Positions 43,235 through 52,436 of a stretch of 64,000 bases of DNA are shown here, piece after piece. Both the position numbers and the translations under genes were made by a program. The stretch's first letter is position 1, and every line of letters begins with the position of its first letter. Source of the stretch: an uncultured Blautia sp. (GTDB lineage Bacteria > Bacillota > Clostridia > Lachnospirales > Lachnospiraceae); the NCBI GenBank assembly GCA_934364795.1, contig CAKRMK010000009.1, positions 27,158 to 91,157 of the forward strand, in the 5' to 3' direction. The notes beneath the pieces were generated by a model. That model searched no databases, was not told where the DNA came from, and worked only from the letters and a program-made list of their open reading frames with translations.

Positions 43235-44839
43235 ATGGGAGTAGCAGAAGCAAAACAGGCAATTTTAGATAATAAAACTGCACTTGGAATCGAATTTGGT
43301 TCCACAAGAATCAAGGCAGTTCTGGTAGACGGTAATAATGCTCCGATCGCATCAGGCGGCCATGAGTGGGAGAACCGCTATGAAAACGGTGTATGGACCT
43401 ACAGTCTTGAAGATATCTGGAATGGTATCCAGGACTGTTATCAGCAGCTGGTAAAAGATGTCAAAGAAAAATATGATATAGAGCTGACAAGAGTTGGAGC
43501 CATTGGAATCAGTGCCATGATGCATGGATATATGCCATTTGACAAAGAAGGTAATCTTCTGGTTCCATTCAGAACCTGGAGAAATAATATTACAGGAGAG
43601 GCAAGCAAGAAGCTTTCAGAGCTTTTCCAGTACAATGTGCCACAGAGATGGAGCATTGCACATCTTTATCAGGCAATCTTAAAAGGCGAGCCTCATGTAA
43701 AAGATATTGATTATATGACAACTCTGGAGGCGTATGTTCACTGGAAACTGACAGGTGAAAGAGTTCTTGGTATCGGTGATGTTGCCGGAATGTTCCCTGT
43801 GGACAGCACTACAAAGGATTATAATGAAAAAATGGTTCAGCAGTTTGATGAGCTGGTAGCTTCTTATGGCTTCCCGTGGAAACTGCGTGACATTCTTCCA
43901 AAAGCACTGGTTGCAGGACAGGATGCAGGATGCCTGACAGAAGAAGGTGCTAAACTTCTTGACGTAACAGGAAAACTGCAGGCAGGAATTCCAATGTGTC
44001 CGCCAGAAGGTGACGCAGGAACCGGAATGGTTGCCACCAACAGCGTTGCAAAGCGTACCGGTAATGTTTCTGCCGGAACTTCTGTATTTGCTTCCATCGT
44101 TCTGGAAAAGGAACTGTCAGCACCATATTCTGAAATTGACATGGTAGCAACTCCGTCCGGACATCCGGTTGCAATGGCACATTCCAACAACTGTACTTCT
44201 GATCTGAATGCATGGGTAAATATTTTCCGTGAATTTGCAGAAGCAATAGGTATGGAAGTAGATATGAACAAACTGTTCGGAACTTTATATAACAAGGCTA
44301 TGGAAGGCGATGTTGACTGTGGCGGACTTTTGTCCTACTGCTATTTCTCCGGTGAGCACATGACCGGATTTACAGAAGGAAGACCGCTGTTTGCACGTTC
44401 TCCGGAGAGCAAATTTAATCTTGCAAACTTTATGAGAACCAATCTGTACACCTGCCTTGGTGCTATGAGAGTTGGCCTTGACATTCTGTTTAAGAAAGAA
44501 GGCGTAAAAGTAGACCGTCTTCTTGGTCATGGCGGACTGTTTAAGACAAAAGGCGTTGGACAGCAGATTCTTGCTGATGCAGTGAACGCACCTGTTTCTG
44601 TTATGGAAACTGCAGGTGAGGGCGGTGCATGGGGAATCGCAGTTCTGGCTTCTTACCTGATCAACAAAGGAGAAAAAGAAACTCTGGAAGATTTCCTTGA
44701 TACAAAGGTATTTGCAGGAAACCAGGGAAGTACTTTGAATCCGGATCCGGAAGGCGTGGAAGGATTTAATATTTTCATGGATCGCTACATGAAGGGGCTG
44801 TCTATTGAGCGTGCAGCTGTAGATTCCAAAATCTGGTAA
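43235..44839 (+). CDS. araB: Ribulokinase-type FGGY kinase
   Basis: A 534-residue FGGY kinase with [14 protein letters not shown] at the N-terminus, [12 protein letters not shown], a phosphate motif region [16 protein letters not shown] and [20 protein letters not shown] near the C-terminus. Position directly after araA implies L-ribulose as substrate, giving L-ribulose 5-phosphate. The sequence belongs to a branch different from classical enteric AraB, so the symbol is based on context. Met 43235 follows GGGAGG. The L-ribulose-5-phosphate epimerase gene is not in this window. Confidence 0.85.
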   Translation: MGVAEAKQAILDNKTALGIEFGSTRIKAVLVDGNNAPIASGGHEWENRYENGVWTYSLEDIWNGIQDCYQQLVKDVKEKYDIELTRVGAIGISAMMHGYMPFDKEGNLLVPFRTWRNNITGEASKKLSELFQYNVPQRWSIAHLYQAILKGEPHVKDIDYMTTLEAYVHWKLTGERVLGIGDVAGMFPVDSTTKDYNEKMVQQFDELVASYGFPWKLRDILPKALVAGQDAGCLTEEGAKLLDVTGKLQAGIPMCPPEGDAGTGMVATNSVAKRTGNVSAGTSVFASIVLEKELSAPYSEIDMVATPSGHPVAMAHSNNCTSDLNAWVNIFREFAEAIGMEVDMNKLFGTLYNKAMEGDVDCGGLLSYCYFSGEHMTGFTEGRPLFARSPESKFNLANFMRTNLYTCLGAMRVGLDILFKKEGVKVDRLLGHGGLFKTKGVGQQILADAVNAPVSVMETAGEGGAWGIAVLASYLINKGEKETLEDFLDTKVFAGNQGSTLNPDPEGVEGFNIFMDRYMKGLSIERAAVDSKIW

Positions 44840-44855
44840 ATGAATTTGTAAGCTT

Positions 44856-44966
44856 AGAGAATCTTCCTCCGCGATGCACAGAAATCATGCTTTGCATGAT
44901 TTCGCGCCGAGGTTCTCGGGTTTTCTGTGAGCTTTGCTCACAAAAAACACCTCGCGGAATATTACC
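44856..44966. repeat. Hairpin-rich palindromic repeat
   Basis: Contains the perfect palindrome GAAATCATGCTTTGCATGATTTC-like unit (arms GAAATCATGC and GCATGATTTC), GTGAGC/GCTCAC around TTT, and flanks CCGCGATG and CCTCGCGG. It is similar in style to the repeat at 47904. The 320-bp gap holds this repeat, a terminator and a TTAGAGCRTG fragment. Confidence 0.5.
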
Positions 44967-44984
44967 AGTGAACAGTAACTAATA

Positions 44985-45038
44985 ATCTCCCGTATAGCAG
45001 AGATATTTTATAACCTCTGGTATACGGGAGGTTTTTTT
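44985..45038 (+). terminator. Rho-independent terminator of the ara operon
   Basis: CTCCCGTATA pairs with TATACGGGAG, with inner AGAG/CTCT pairing, followed by GTTTTTTT. Confidence 0.85.
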
Positions 45039-45048
45039 GTTATACTAC

Positions 45049-45080
45049 ATTTTGCAGAAAGCCTTTTTTGCATGCTCTAA
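45049..45080. repeat. TTAGAGCRTG-family right-end fragment
   Basis: TTTTGCAGAAAGCC followed by TTTTTTGCATGCTCTAA matches the right half of the element at 32659. Confidence 0.6.
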
Positions 45081-45160
45081 GACATGCTACAAAGTTCGTT
45101 TGAAATGCTTTCTTATAGACACAGAGAATTTACAACTTAGTTTTGTGACAGGAGTTATAG

Positions 45161-46516
45161 ATGGTTTTTAGTTCAATGCTTTTTCTGTGGATTTTCCTGC
45201 CATTGGTTCTGGCGGCATATTATGTAAGTCCACAGAAGTTCCGTAACGGTATTTTAATATTTTTCAGTCTGCTTTTTTATGCATGGGGCGAACCGGTATA
45301 TATTTTTCTCATGCTCTTTTCGGTTCTGCTGAATTTCGCAGGCGGTATTTTTATAGAAAAATATCCAGGAAAAAAGAAGCTGATTTTGTGTGGAATTGTA
45401 GGAATCAATCTTCTGCTTCTTGGTTATTTTAAATATTTTAATTTCTTTTCTTTTTCGCAGGTGGCACTTCCAATTGGAATTTCCTTTTATACGTTTCAGG
45501 CGTTGTCTTATGTGATCGATGTATATCGGGGAGAGGTAAAGGCTCAGCATAACTTTTTACACATGCTATTGTATATTTCCTTTTTTCCCCAATTGATCGC
45601 GGGACCCATTGTTAAGTACAAAGAAATCGAAAATCAGATCCGGAACAGAAAAGAAACACTGGAAAAATTTTCTTACGGTATTTTGCGGTTTGTCCGTGGC
45701 CTTGGAAAAAAAGTACTGCTGGCCAATGCTTTTGCAAAAGTGGTCGATGAAATTTTTAAATATGGTCCTGATGTTGCCAGCCGTAAAACCTTGTGGCTTG
45801 GGGCGGTTCTTTATATGCTGCAGATTTATTATGATTTTTCCGGATATTCGGATATGGCTATCGGACTTGGAAAAATGTTTGGGTTTGATTTTTCGGAAAA
45901 TTTCCGCCATCCCTATATTGCCACATCTGTGCAGGATTTCTGGAGAAGGTGGCATATTTCTCTTTCCTCCTGGTTCCGGGATTATGTTTATATTCCACTT
46001 GGCGGAAACAGAAAAGGAACATTTTGTACTTACAGAAATCTGCTGATTGTATTTTTCCTTACAGGGATCTGGCATGGAGCAGGTCTGGCATTTATTGTGT
46101 GGGGACTGTATTACGGTGTCTTTCTTATCCTGGAGCGGGTATGGCTGGGAGAAAGACTGAAAAAATGCTGTCCTTTTGCAGGATGGGTTTACACTATGGC
46201 TGTTGTATTTCTTGGCTGGATTCTCTTCCGTGCGGAAAACCTGCCGCTGTTTTTTGCCTACGTGAAAAATATGTTCGTGGAGCATGGGGGAACTTTGCTG
46301 ATATCTGCTTACCTGGATCGGAAAATGCAGGTCCTTATTTTGCTTGGAGTGTGGTTTAGTGGTGTGGGTCAGCTGCTGGCTAAAAAGCTGAAAATGTTTA
46401 CAGAAAAAACAGTGATTACAGTGTGGAACATCCTTACATGTATGATACTTTTATGGCTGTGTATCATGTCACTTGTAAATAACAGCTATAATCCATTTAT
46501 TTATTTCAGATTTTGA
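45161..46516 (+). CDS. MBOAT-family O-acyltransferase (AlgI/DltB/PatA type)
   Basis: A 451-residue membrane protein with about 10-12 helices that transfers acyl groups, usually acetyl, across the membrane to an extracytoplasmic polymer. The catalytic region is DFWRRWHISLSSWFRDYVYIPLGGNR, and the conserved His is in LTGIWHGAG. LPIGISFYTFQALSYVIDVYRG is typical of the AlgI/DltB group. ACAGGAG precedes Met 45161. It is coupled with the DHHW-type protein 20-30 bp downstream, the usual acceptor-side partner, so the pair probably acetylates a cell-wall or capsular polysaccharide. Confidence 0.92.
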   Translation: MVFSSMLFLWIFLPLVLAAYYVSPQKFRNGILIFFSLLFYAWGEPVYIFLMLFSVLLNFAGGIFIEKYPGKKKLILCGIVGINLLLLGYFKYFNFFSFSQVALPIGISFYTFQALSYVIDVYRGEVKAQHNFLHMLLYISFFPQLIAGPIVKYKEIENQIRNRKETLEKFSYGILRFVRGLGKKVLLANAFAKVVDEIFKYGPDVASRKTLWLGAVLYMLQIYYDFSGYSDMAIGLGKMFGFDFSENFRHPYIATSVQDFWRRWHISLSSWFRDYVYIPLGGNRKGTFCTYRNLLIVFFLTGIWHGAGLAFIVWGLYYGVFLILERVWLGERLKKCCPFAGWVYTMAVVFLGWILFRAENLPLFFAYVKNMFVEHGGTLLISAYLDRKMQVLILLGVWFSGVGQLLAKKLKMFTEKTVITVWNILTCMILLWLCIMSLVNNSYNPFIYFRF

Positions 46517-46544
46517 TTGATTTAAAGATGTTAAGTTGAGGAAT

Positions 46545-47687
46545 ATGAGAAAAAGGAAAACGCAGAATTTACAAAAGCTGCTCATCGGGCTGTTTATGGG
46601 AAGCCTGATTCTTCCCAGCCTGATATATAGCGCTTTTTATAAATATTTTGATACTGCAAATAATGAAAACAGGGAGCTTTCCGGCTTTCCAGAGGTTACC
46701 CTGGGAAAGCTGGCTGAATTTCCAGAAGATTTTGAGGCATTTTACAAGGATCATGTGCCTTTTAAAAATGAGCTTGTGTGGCTGAATAATTATCTGGATA
46801 CCAACCTTTTTCAGAATACGAAAATTGGGGATGTGGTGATCGGGGAAGAGAACTGGCTGTTTTATCTGCCGTCCAGAGATGGGGAAAATGCCATGGCAGA
46901 TTATCAGAAAACCAATTTATACAGTCTGGAAAAAAGCCAGGAAATTGCAGAAAAAATCGAAAAAACCCGTGACTGGTTTTTGAAGCAGGGAGCAGAAAGC
47001 TTCCATTATTATGTAGCACCAAGCAAGGAAACGGTTTATTCCCAATATATGCCAGACACTCCCAGGATAATTGGCACCGGGGATTCCCGCATGGAAGCTT
47101 TCTCTGATTATATGGAAGCAAATTCTGATGTGGATTTTCAGTATTTGAAAGAGACTTTGTGTCAATATTCAGAACAGTATCAATTATTCAAAAAATATGA
47201 TACCCACATGAATAATCTTGGTGGATACATTATGAATGAAAAGATCACTTTGGATCTTACAGGAGAATGTCTGCCTATTGAGGACATTGTAATCGAGAAG
47301 GGAACAAAGCCCTGCCGGGGAGATCTTTCCAGGATGATTGGACGATACAAGGAGCTGGATGATGACAGGGAATACGGACTTAGTGAATTTCACCCGGGCG
47401 TAAAATATAAAATAAAAAAAGAGAAAACAGAAAACGGGGAGGAAATTCTGAAAACCTTCAAATCCAATTCTGAAAATGAAAAAACGATAATGGTAATCGG
47501 GGATTCATTCCGGCTGTGTCTGGAGAAATTTTTGCCCTACCGGTATAAAAAGGCAATCTTTGTGCGGATCGATGATTTTTCCACAGAGCTTCTGGAAAAA
47601 TACCAGCCGGAGGATGTGGTTGTGGTAACAGTGGAGCGAAACCAGAGATATCTGGAAAATCTGGATGAGTATCTGACTTGTAAATAA
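46545..47687 (+). CDS. DHHW/AlgX-like extracytoplasmic acetylation partner
   Basis: A protein of about 380 residues with one N-terminal signal-anchor helix (LLIGLFMGSLILPSLIYSAF) and an SGNH-hydrolase-like outer domain. Recognisable pieces are ENRELSGFPEV, FEAFYKDHVPFKNELV, VVIGEENWLFY, HYYVAPSKETVYSQYMP, YDTHMNNLGGYIM (the DTHW-like motif) and IMVIGDSFRLCL with the block-I Ser. Such proteins receive acetyl groups from the MBOAT partner and pass them to polysaccharide. Start is uncertain: ATG 46545 behind TTGAGG, or TTG 46536. Confidence 0.82.
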   Translation: MRKRKTQNLQKLLIGLFMGSLILPSLIYSAFYKYFDTANNENRELSGFPEVTLGKLAEFPEDFEAFYKDHVPFKNELVWLNNYLDTNLFQNTKIGDVVIGEENWLFYLPSRDGENAMADYQKTNLYSLEKSQEIAEKIEKTRDWFLKQGAESFHYYVAPSKETVYSQYMPDTPRIIGTGDSRMEAFSDYMEANSDVDFQYLKETLCQYSEQYQLFKKYDTHMNNLGGYIMNEKITLDLTGECLPIEDIVIEKGTKPCRGDLSRMIGRYKELDDDREYGLSEFHPGVKYKIKKEKTENGEEILKTFKSNSENEKTIMVIGDSFRLCLEKFLPYRYKKAIFVRIDDFSTELLEKYQPEDVVVVTVERNQRYLENLDEYLTCK

Positions 47688-47903
47688 AGGGTAAATCTGG
47701 ATGAGAGATACAAATATGTTGTAATGTAAGATGTATAAATTGTAGAAAAAATTTATGAAACTCTGTTGAAAAAAATATGCCGAGTTACCAAAATGCAGTG
47801 GCAATGGAACAGAGTGTTTTCTGCTTATACAAAAAAGATGAGAAAAAACGTCAGAATATTATAATCAGATTGACAATAATTAAGACAAATGATATTCTGA
47901 TAT

Positions 47904-48110
47904 TATGATGTTAGGGTCAAAAGGAATTTTGCCCCTAACTTGATATCCACGAATTGCTCCGCTGCAAAGCAGCTCCCACAATTCTCGAACATTCGGAATC
48001 CGCTGATTTACTGCGTAAATCGCTACTTCCTCATGTTCGGCGGGTCCCAAGGTCAAAAGCCTTATCATGCAAGCATGAACGGCTTTTTGACCTTTTGACC
48101 CTGATATCAT
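47904..48110. repeat. 207-bp palindromic repeat with GGGTCAAAAGG ends
   Basis: ATGATGTTAGGGTCAAAAGG at the left matches the complement of CCTTTTGACCCTGATATCAT at the right. Inside are small hairpins GCTGCAAAGCAGC, GATTTACTGCGTAAATC and CATGCAAGCATG. Related pieces with GATATCC and GCAGCT occur at 55535-55590. The rest of the 500-bp gap 47688-48190 is AT-rich with no gene. Confidence 0.6.
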
Positions 48111-48190
48111 ATTATCTTACAGCAGTAAAAATGAAACCAAAAACGATAAATCAGTATGGACGCTTATGAATTACGTCCAGGGAGGTAAAA

Positions 48191-49846
48191 ATGAAAAGAA
48201 AGAAAATTACTGCGATTTTATTAGCATCTCTTATGGCTGCCAGCATGGCTCCACAGACTGCATGGGCAGCTGATTCTTACAAAGAGACAGAGAAAGCTGC
48301 TTTTGCCAAGGCAATTGAGGAAATGTGCACGGAATACGCAGCTGATCTTTCCCAGCTTGATACCGAGAAGGTGCAGGGCAATGCAAAAATTACATTGAAT
48401 CTGGATGATGGTGGAAAAGCCATTGCAGGAATGCTTTCCCCGGTGGATATCTCCTGGCTTGATCAGGCTTCTCTTGATACGAATGTTGTAGTTTCAGACA
48501 CAACTTTAACAGAGTTTATGGATGTGGATGTAAACGGCACCAAGATCTGTACTGTTGAATACTACATGGATACAGTAAATTCCGTAATTTATATGAGAAT
48601 TCCGGAGTTGAACGATGGTTATATCAAGATGGATCTGCTTCAGCTGACAGAAGATGCAGAGGAAGAAATTGAGAATGATTCCTCTTTTTCAACAAGCATG
48701 GATATTTCAGAAGCTATGAGCAGTTATTTTTCCACATTGGATAATCTTCCGGCAGCAGATATTGTACAGACAATTCTCACCAGATACAGTGATATTTTCT
48801 TTGATAATGTAGCAGATGCAGAGAATCCGGGCACACAGGATGCAGCTGCCGGTGATGTACATCAGGAGCTGAATGTTCTGGAAGGTCATGTGACACAGAA
48901 AGAAGCAATCCCGATGCTTCAGCAGATTCTGGATGCTGTCAAAGAGGATGAAGAGCTGAAAGGTCTGATTGAGAGCTGGACAGAGGTTTTAAATGATCCG
49001 CAGTATACTTATGATACATTCCTGGATGCGCTTACAGAGCTTCGGGATGAGGTAGATGTAAATATTGACGATACCGACGAATCCGGATTCATTTTAAGAG
49101 CCTGGGTAGATGGTGACGGAGAAGTTGTAGGACGTCAGATTCTTATGGATGAAGGAAATGGAGAAGAGAATCTGGTTAGTTATCTTGCAACTACAGATGG
49201 AGATAAGAGAGGATTTACCCTTCAGCTTTCAGCAGATTCAGAAAGCTTTGCTTTAGAGGGAAGCGGAGAGATGAATGGAGATCTGCTTAGTGGAACGTAT
49301 ACGGTTCTGGCTGATGGAGAGACTATAGCACAGATCGATGTTACAGATTATGATACAAAAGCAACACAGGAGGGTAACTGGAATGGAACCTATACATTCT
49401 CCGGAGTGCCTGAAGTGGCAGAGGATGGCTCAACCTATGATCCATTCGGAGGAATGCAGCTTGTATTTACCACCGCAGGAAAAGATGCAGATAATGTTGA
49501 CTGGAATCTGGCTCTTGTATCAAGTGGTGTAAGCCTTGGTTCTGTTTCCCTTACAGGAAATAATGAAGGAGAAGCTCTGGAAACAGCTGATATTGCTTCC
49601 CTTACAGATGTATATGATTTCAGTGTTGATGATGATGTGGAGAATTATGTTTCCTCTATGGATCTTACTACCATCACAGACAGCCTTACCAGCGCAGGAA
49701 TGCCGGAGGGATGGCTGGACAGTGTTATGGAAGCTATGGACGGAGCTGGTGACATACAGATAGATACAGAAGAGGGAATTACAGAAGACCAGACGGACAT
49801 GGCTGGCGATACTCTTGAAGAGGATGCAGAAACACCTGCAGCTTAG
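48191..49846 (+). CDS. Secreted protein of unknown function
   Basis: A 551-residue protein with a clear Sec signal peptide (MKRKKITAILLASLMAASMA, cleavage likely after QTAWA at about 26). The mature part is acidic and rich in Asp, Glu, Thr and Ser, with alternating helical and beta-rich segments (for example DEVDVNIDDTDESGFILRAW and GSGEMNGDLLSGTYTVLADG). There is no lipobox, sortase signal or membrane helix, so it is probably released. I do not recognise a family. Similar clostridial proteins are called only hypothetical. GGGAGG precedes the start. Its stop codon lies within the left end of a TTAGAGCRTG repeat. Confidence 0.8.
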   Translation: MKRKKITAILLASLMAASMAPQTAWAADSYKETEKAAFAKAIEEMCTEYAADLSQLDTEKVQGNAKITLNLDDGGKAIAGMLSPVDISWLDQASLDTNVVVSDTTLTEFMDVDVNGTKICTVEYYMDTVNSVIYMRIPELNDGYIKMDLLQLTEDAEEEIENDSSFSTSMDISEAMSSYFSTLDNLPAADIVQTILTRYSDIFFDNVADAENPGTQDAAAGDVHQELNVLEGHVTQKEAIPMLQQILDAVKEDEELKGLIESWTEVLNDPQYTYDTFLDALTELRDEVDVNIDDTDESGFILRAWVDGDGEVVGRQILMDEGNGEENLVSYLATTDGDKRGFTLQLSADSESFALEGSGEMNGDLLSGTYTVLADGETIAQIDVTDYDTKATQEGNWNGTYTFSGVPEVAEDGSTYDPFGGMQLVFTTAGKDADNVDWNLALVSSGVSLGSVSLTGNNEGEALETADIASLTDVYDFSVDDDVENYVSSMDLTTITDSLTSAGMPEGWLDSVMEAMDGAGDIQIDTEEGITEDQTDMAGDTLEEDAETPAA

Positions 49847-49876
49847 AGCGTGCCCCCAAAAGGCTTTCTGCAAGAA
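49843..49876. repeat. TTAGAGCRTG-family left-end fragment overlapping a stop codon
   Basis: TTAGAGCGTGCCCCCAAAAG and GGCTTTCTGCAAG. The TAG of its first bases is the stop codon of the secreted protein gene. Confidence 0.6.
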
Positions 49877-49982
49877 AAGATATAAAACGTAAAGACAATA
49901 GGGCAGAGCAGACGAAGCAATTTGTCTGCTCTGATTTTGAGTGAATCTAAAATATCAATAAATAAAAAGAAAAGAGCAGAAT

Positions 49983-51275
49983 TTGAAAAAGAAAAAATAT
50001 TTTTGGTTAATATTGTTATTTTTAATGTTTGGAATCACTGCGTCCTCAAGCTACCGGCCGGTGCATGCGGCTGCTTATGTGAAAGCTGCGGACGCTGCAA
50101 CAGATCTGACCTCCCGGAAAAACGGCTGGGTAAAAAAAGATGGCTATTATTATTTTTACAAAAAAGGGCGGCTGATCTGTGGAAGATTTACCTATAAAGG
50201 TAAGGGCTATTACTGTCTGAAAAACGGGCGCAGATACACTGGCTGGCTGGTGAGCAAGGGAAAAAGGTATTATTACAATCGGAAAAATGGAATCATGTTC
50301 AGGAATCGCTGGGCTACCGGTGATAAGTATAAATATTATTTCGATAAATCCGGTGTTGCAATTGCAGGCCGCTGGCTGAATTATGGTGGAAAAAGATATT
50401 ATTTCCTGAAAAACTCCAGAATGGCTACAGGATGGAACACCATTGGGAAGTATCAGTATTATTTTAACAAAACCTCCGGAGCTATGGCGGTGAATCAATG
50501 GATCGGACATTATTATGTGGATGGCAATGGAAGAAAAACCAGTCAGACCAGACCTGGTGTGAAATATAATGCTTCTCATTATTCTTACAGAAGTAATACG
50601 TTACATATTGACCTGAGCCGGAAAAGTGTTCACGGTGTGCCTTACTGGGTGGCAACTGTGAATATTTCCAATGCAGGACAGCTTCGGTCAGCACTTTCTT
50701 TTGGCACTTACGGAGGCGCAAGGCAGACCACATCCAGTGCAGTTTCCAGCAATGGAGGAATTATCGGCATCAATGGAAGCGCGTTCAGCTATGAGACTGG
50801 CTGCCCTTCTCCTCTTGGAATGTGCATAAAAAATGGTGTCATTTATGGTAATTATTATACCAGCTACAGTGTAATGGCTGTGAAGAAAAACGGAACGATT
50901 TATACGCCGCAGATGGGACTTCTGGGAGAACAGCTGCTTGCAGATGGGGTAAAGGATACTTATAATTTCGGACCGGTTCTGATCCAGGACAAAGTAGCAC
51001 AGCCTGCCTGGGATGAGACAAACAAGTATTACCCAAGGACTGCAATCGGAATGATCAAACCGGGAAGATATGTGCTTCTTGTCACTGATACAGGTAATTA
51101 TACAGGATTGAATCACTGGGATCTTGTAAGCATTTTTTCCTCTTACGGATGTAAATATGCGTATAATCTGGATGGTGGCGGATCGGCTACCCTGTATTAT
51201 AACGGACAGGTTATTAATAAGCTGATTAATAATTATGAAAGGCCCTGTGGGGATTTCCTGTATTTTACCAATTAG
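49983..51275 (+). CDS. Secreted phosphodiester glycosidase-like protein with cell-wall-binding repeats
   Basis: A 430-residue exported protein. The signal peptide is FWLILLFLMFGITASSSYRP with cleavage near VHAAA. Residues about 48-185 hold some six choline-binding-like repeats (GWVKKDGYYYFYKKGRL, GWLVSKGKRYYYNRKNG, GRWLNYGGKRYYFLKNSRMATGW) for wall attachment. Residues 200-430 are a NAGPA/DUF2233 domain with GIIGINGSAFS, PRTAIGMIKPGRYVLL and the hallmark YNLDGGGSATLYYNGQ. NAGPA-type enzymes cleave phosphodiester-linked sugars. The start codon appears to be TTG 49983 behind a weak GAAAAGAG site. The stop codon again falls inside a repeat end. Confidence 0.85.
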   Translation: MKKKKYFWLILLFLMFGITASSSYRPVHAAAYVKAADAATDLTSRKNGWVKKDGYYYFYKKGRLICGRFTYKGKGYYCLKNGRRYTGWLVSKGKRYYYNRKNGIMFRNRWATGDKYKYYFDKSGVAIAGRWLNYGGKRYYFLKNSRMATGWNTIGKYQYYFNKTSGAMAVNQWIGHYYVDGNGRKTSQTRPGVKYNASHYSYRSNTLHIDLSRKSVHGVPYWVATVNISNAGQLRSALSFGTYGGARQTTSSAVSSNGGIIGINGSAFSYETGCPSPLGMCIKNGVIYGNYYTSYSVMAVKKNGTIYTPQMGLLGEQLLADGVKDTYNFGPVLIQDKVAQPAWDETNKYYPRTAIGMIKPGRYVLLVTDTGNYTGLNHWDLVSIFSSYGCKYAYNLDGGGSATLYYNGQVINKLINNYERPCGDFLYFTN

Positions 51276-51366
51276 AGCGTGTCCCCAAAATCTCCTACAA
51301 AGGATGATTTTTCCATGTGCAAGGCGGAAAAATGAGGCGCAGCGATGGCTGCGGCGGTTGACAACA
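51272..51366. repeat. Composite of two repeat families
   Basis: TTAGAGCGTGTCCCCAAAAT opens as a TTAGAGCRTG element (its TAG is the stop of the preceding gene). Then GATGATTTTTCCATGTGCAA and following bases to TTGACAAC are the inverted counterpart of the repeat at 5371-5480. Confidence 0.6.
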
Positions 51367-51446
51367 AAGCCTTCACTCATGTTCAATTGCTTGTTTATAA
51401 CATGTATTGTGTTTTAAAAGCAATGAAACATAAGTGGGGGCTGTTT

Positions 51447-52415
51447 TTATTGTTTAGCTGCTTCTATCACTCCAAGTTCATCAATTTTTTTCTGTGTTTC
51501 TTCGGAAACCTTGGGATATACACTTTCCAGACAGTTTATAACTCTGTATCTGTCCGGAAGATCATCGTAGTAATCATCTTTTTCCGGAAGCTGTTTTGCA
51601 ATGTCTATAAGAAATTCTGCATATTCCTCATATTTTTCCAGATGCTTATAACAGAGGTTGTAGTCTTCGAATAAAACAGAATAAGAAATTCCGCTTTCAT
51701 GGAAATCTTTACACAGTTCCAGTGCCTCTTCGTATTTCTGGTCATTCATCAGTGACCAGATAGCCATACGGCGCGCATTGCCTTTTTCACACTGGGCAAT
51801 ACATTCGTCATATCTTTTTTGGACATCCGGGGAAAGGTAGTGGGTTCCCACCTGAACCAGCTGTGTATAAAGGATGGAAAGCTTTGTCATGTTCCGGACA
51901 TCAAAGTAATTGTCAATAAAGTCAAGAATGACAGTGGCTGCCTGGTCATAGTCCTGGTCGTGCTCATACAGCATTGAAAAGACCCAGGCAGTAACAAAAG
52001 TATCAGGTTTAAAATCATTTTCTTTTATGATATCCCGGACTTTATCGAAGTCATTGTCATTTGCGGCACGCTGTAGCTGAACCATGGGAAGGTCGCCAAA
52101 AGGATCTGTTTCTTCTGTACTTAACCCGGAAGCTGCAAAAGGTCCAAGCCTGAAAAGTGCCAGGAAAATAAAGATAAAGAGTGCAGCAGACAGTGTAAGA
52201 AAAATTTTTCGCATCAGACTGAAAAAGCGGCGCTTTCTAATGATCGTGTGAATTTTGGAACACTGGCTTAAAATCTGTCTGGAGTAGTCGCTGCCAAGCT
52301 TCTGGGAAAGCTGCTGAAGCTGTCTTTTGGAACCGGTATTTTGTTTTTTCAGATATTCTAATTCCTGCTGACGCTGCAGGATTTTTTCAAAATTTTCTTC
52401 CATATTTTTTTCCAT
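51447..52415 (-). CDS. Single-pass membrane protein with helical repeats, partner of the kinase
   Basis: A 322-residue protein. Residues 1-70 are charged and coiled-coil-like (QRQQELEYLKKQNTGSKRQL), residues about 73-92 form one membrane helix (FLTLSAALFIFIFLALFRLG), and the rest is an extracytoplasmic or cytoplasmic alpha-helical repeat domain (QYDEALELCKDFHE-like units) similar to TPR arrays. No catalytic motif. It follows the kinase gene by 21 bp on the same strand and is likely its substrate or sensor partner. I do not recognise the family by name. Confidence 0.7.
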   Translation of the reverse strand: MEKNMEENFEKILQRQQELEYLKKQNTGSKRQLQQLSQKLGSDYSRQILSQCSKIHTIIRKRRFFSLMRKIFLTLSAALFIFIFLALFRLGPFAASGLSTEETDPFGDLPMVQLQRAANDNDFDKVRDIIKENDFKPDTFVTAWVFSMLYEHDQDYDQAATVILDFIDNYFDVRNMTKLSILYTQLVQVGTHYLSPDVQKRYDECIAQCEKGNARRMAIWSLMNDQKYEEALELCKDFHESGISYSVLFEDYNLCYKHLEKYEEYAEFLIDIAKQLPEKDDYYDDLPDRYRVINCLESVYPKVSEETQKKIDELGVIEAAKQ

Positions 52416-52436
52416 GTTTTCTTCCAGGGTTATTGT

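Noticed and set aside
45566..46285. 239-codon minus-strand frame inside the MBOAT gene
   Set aside because: Antisense to a conserved enzyme with no start signal.
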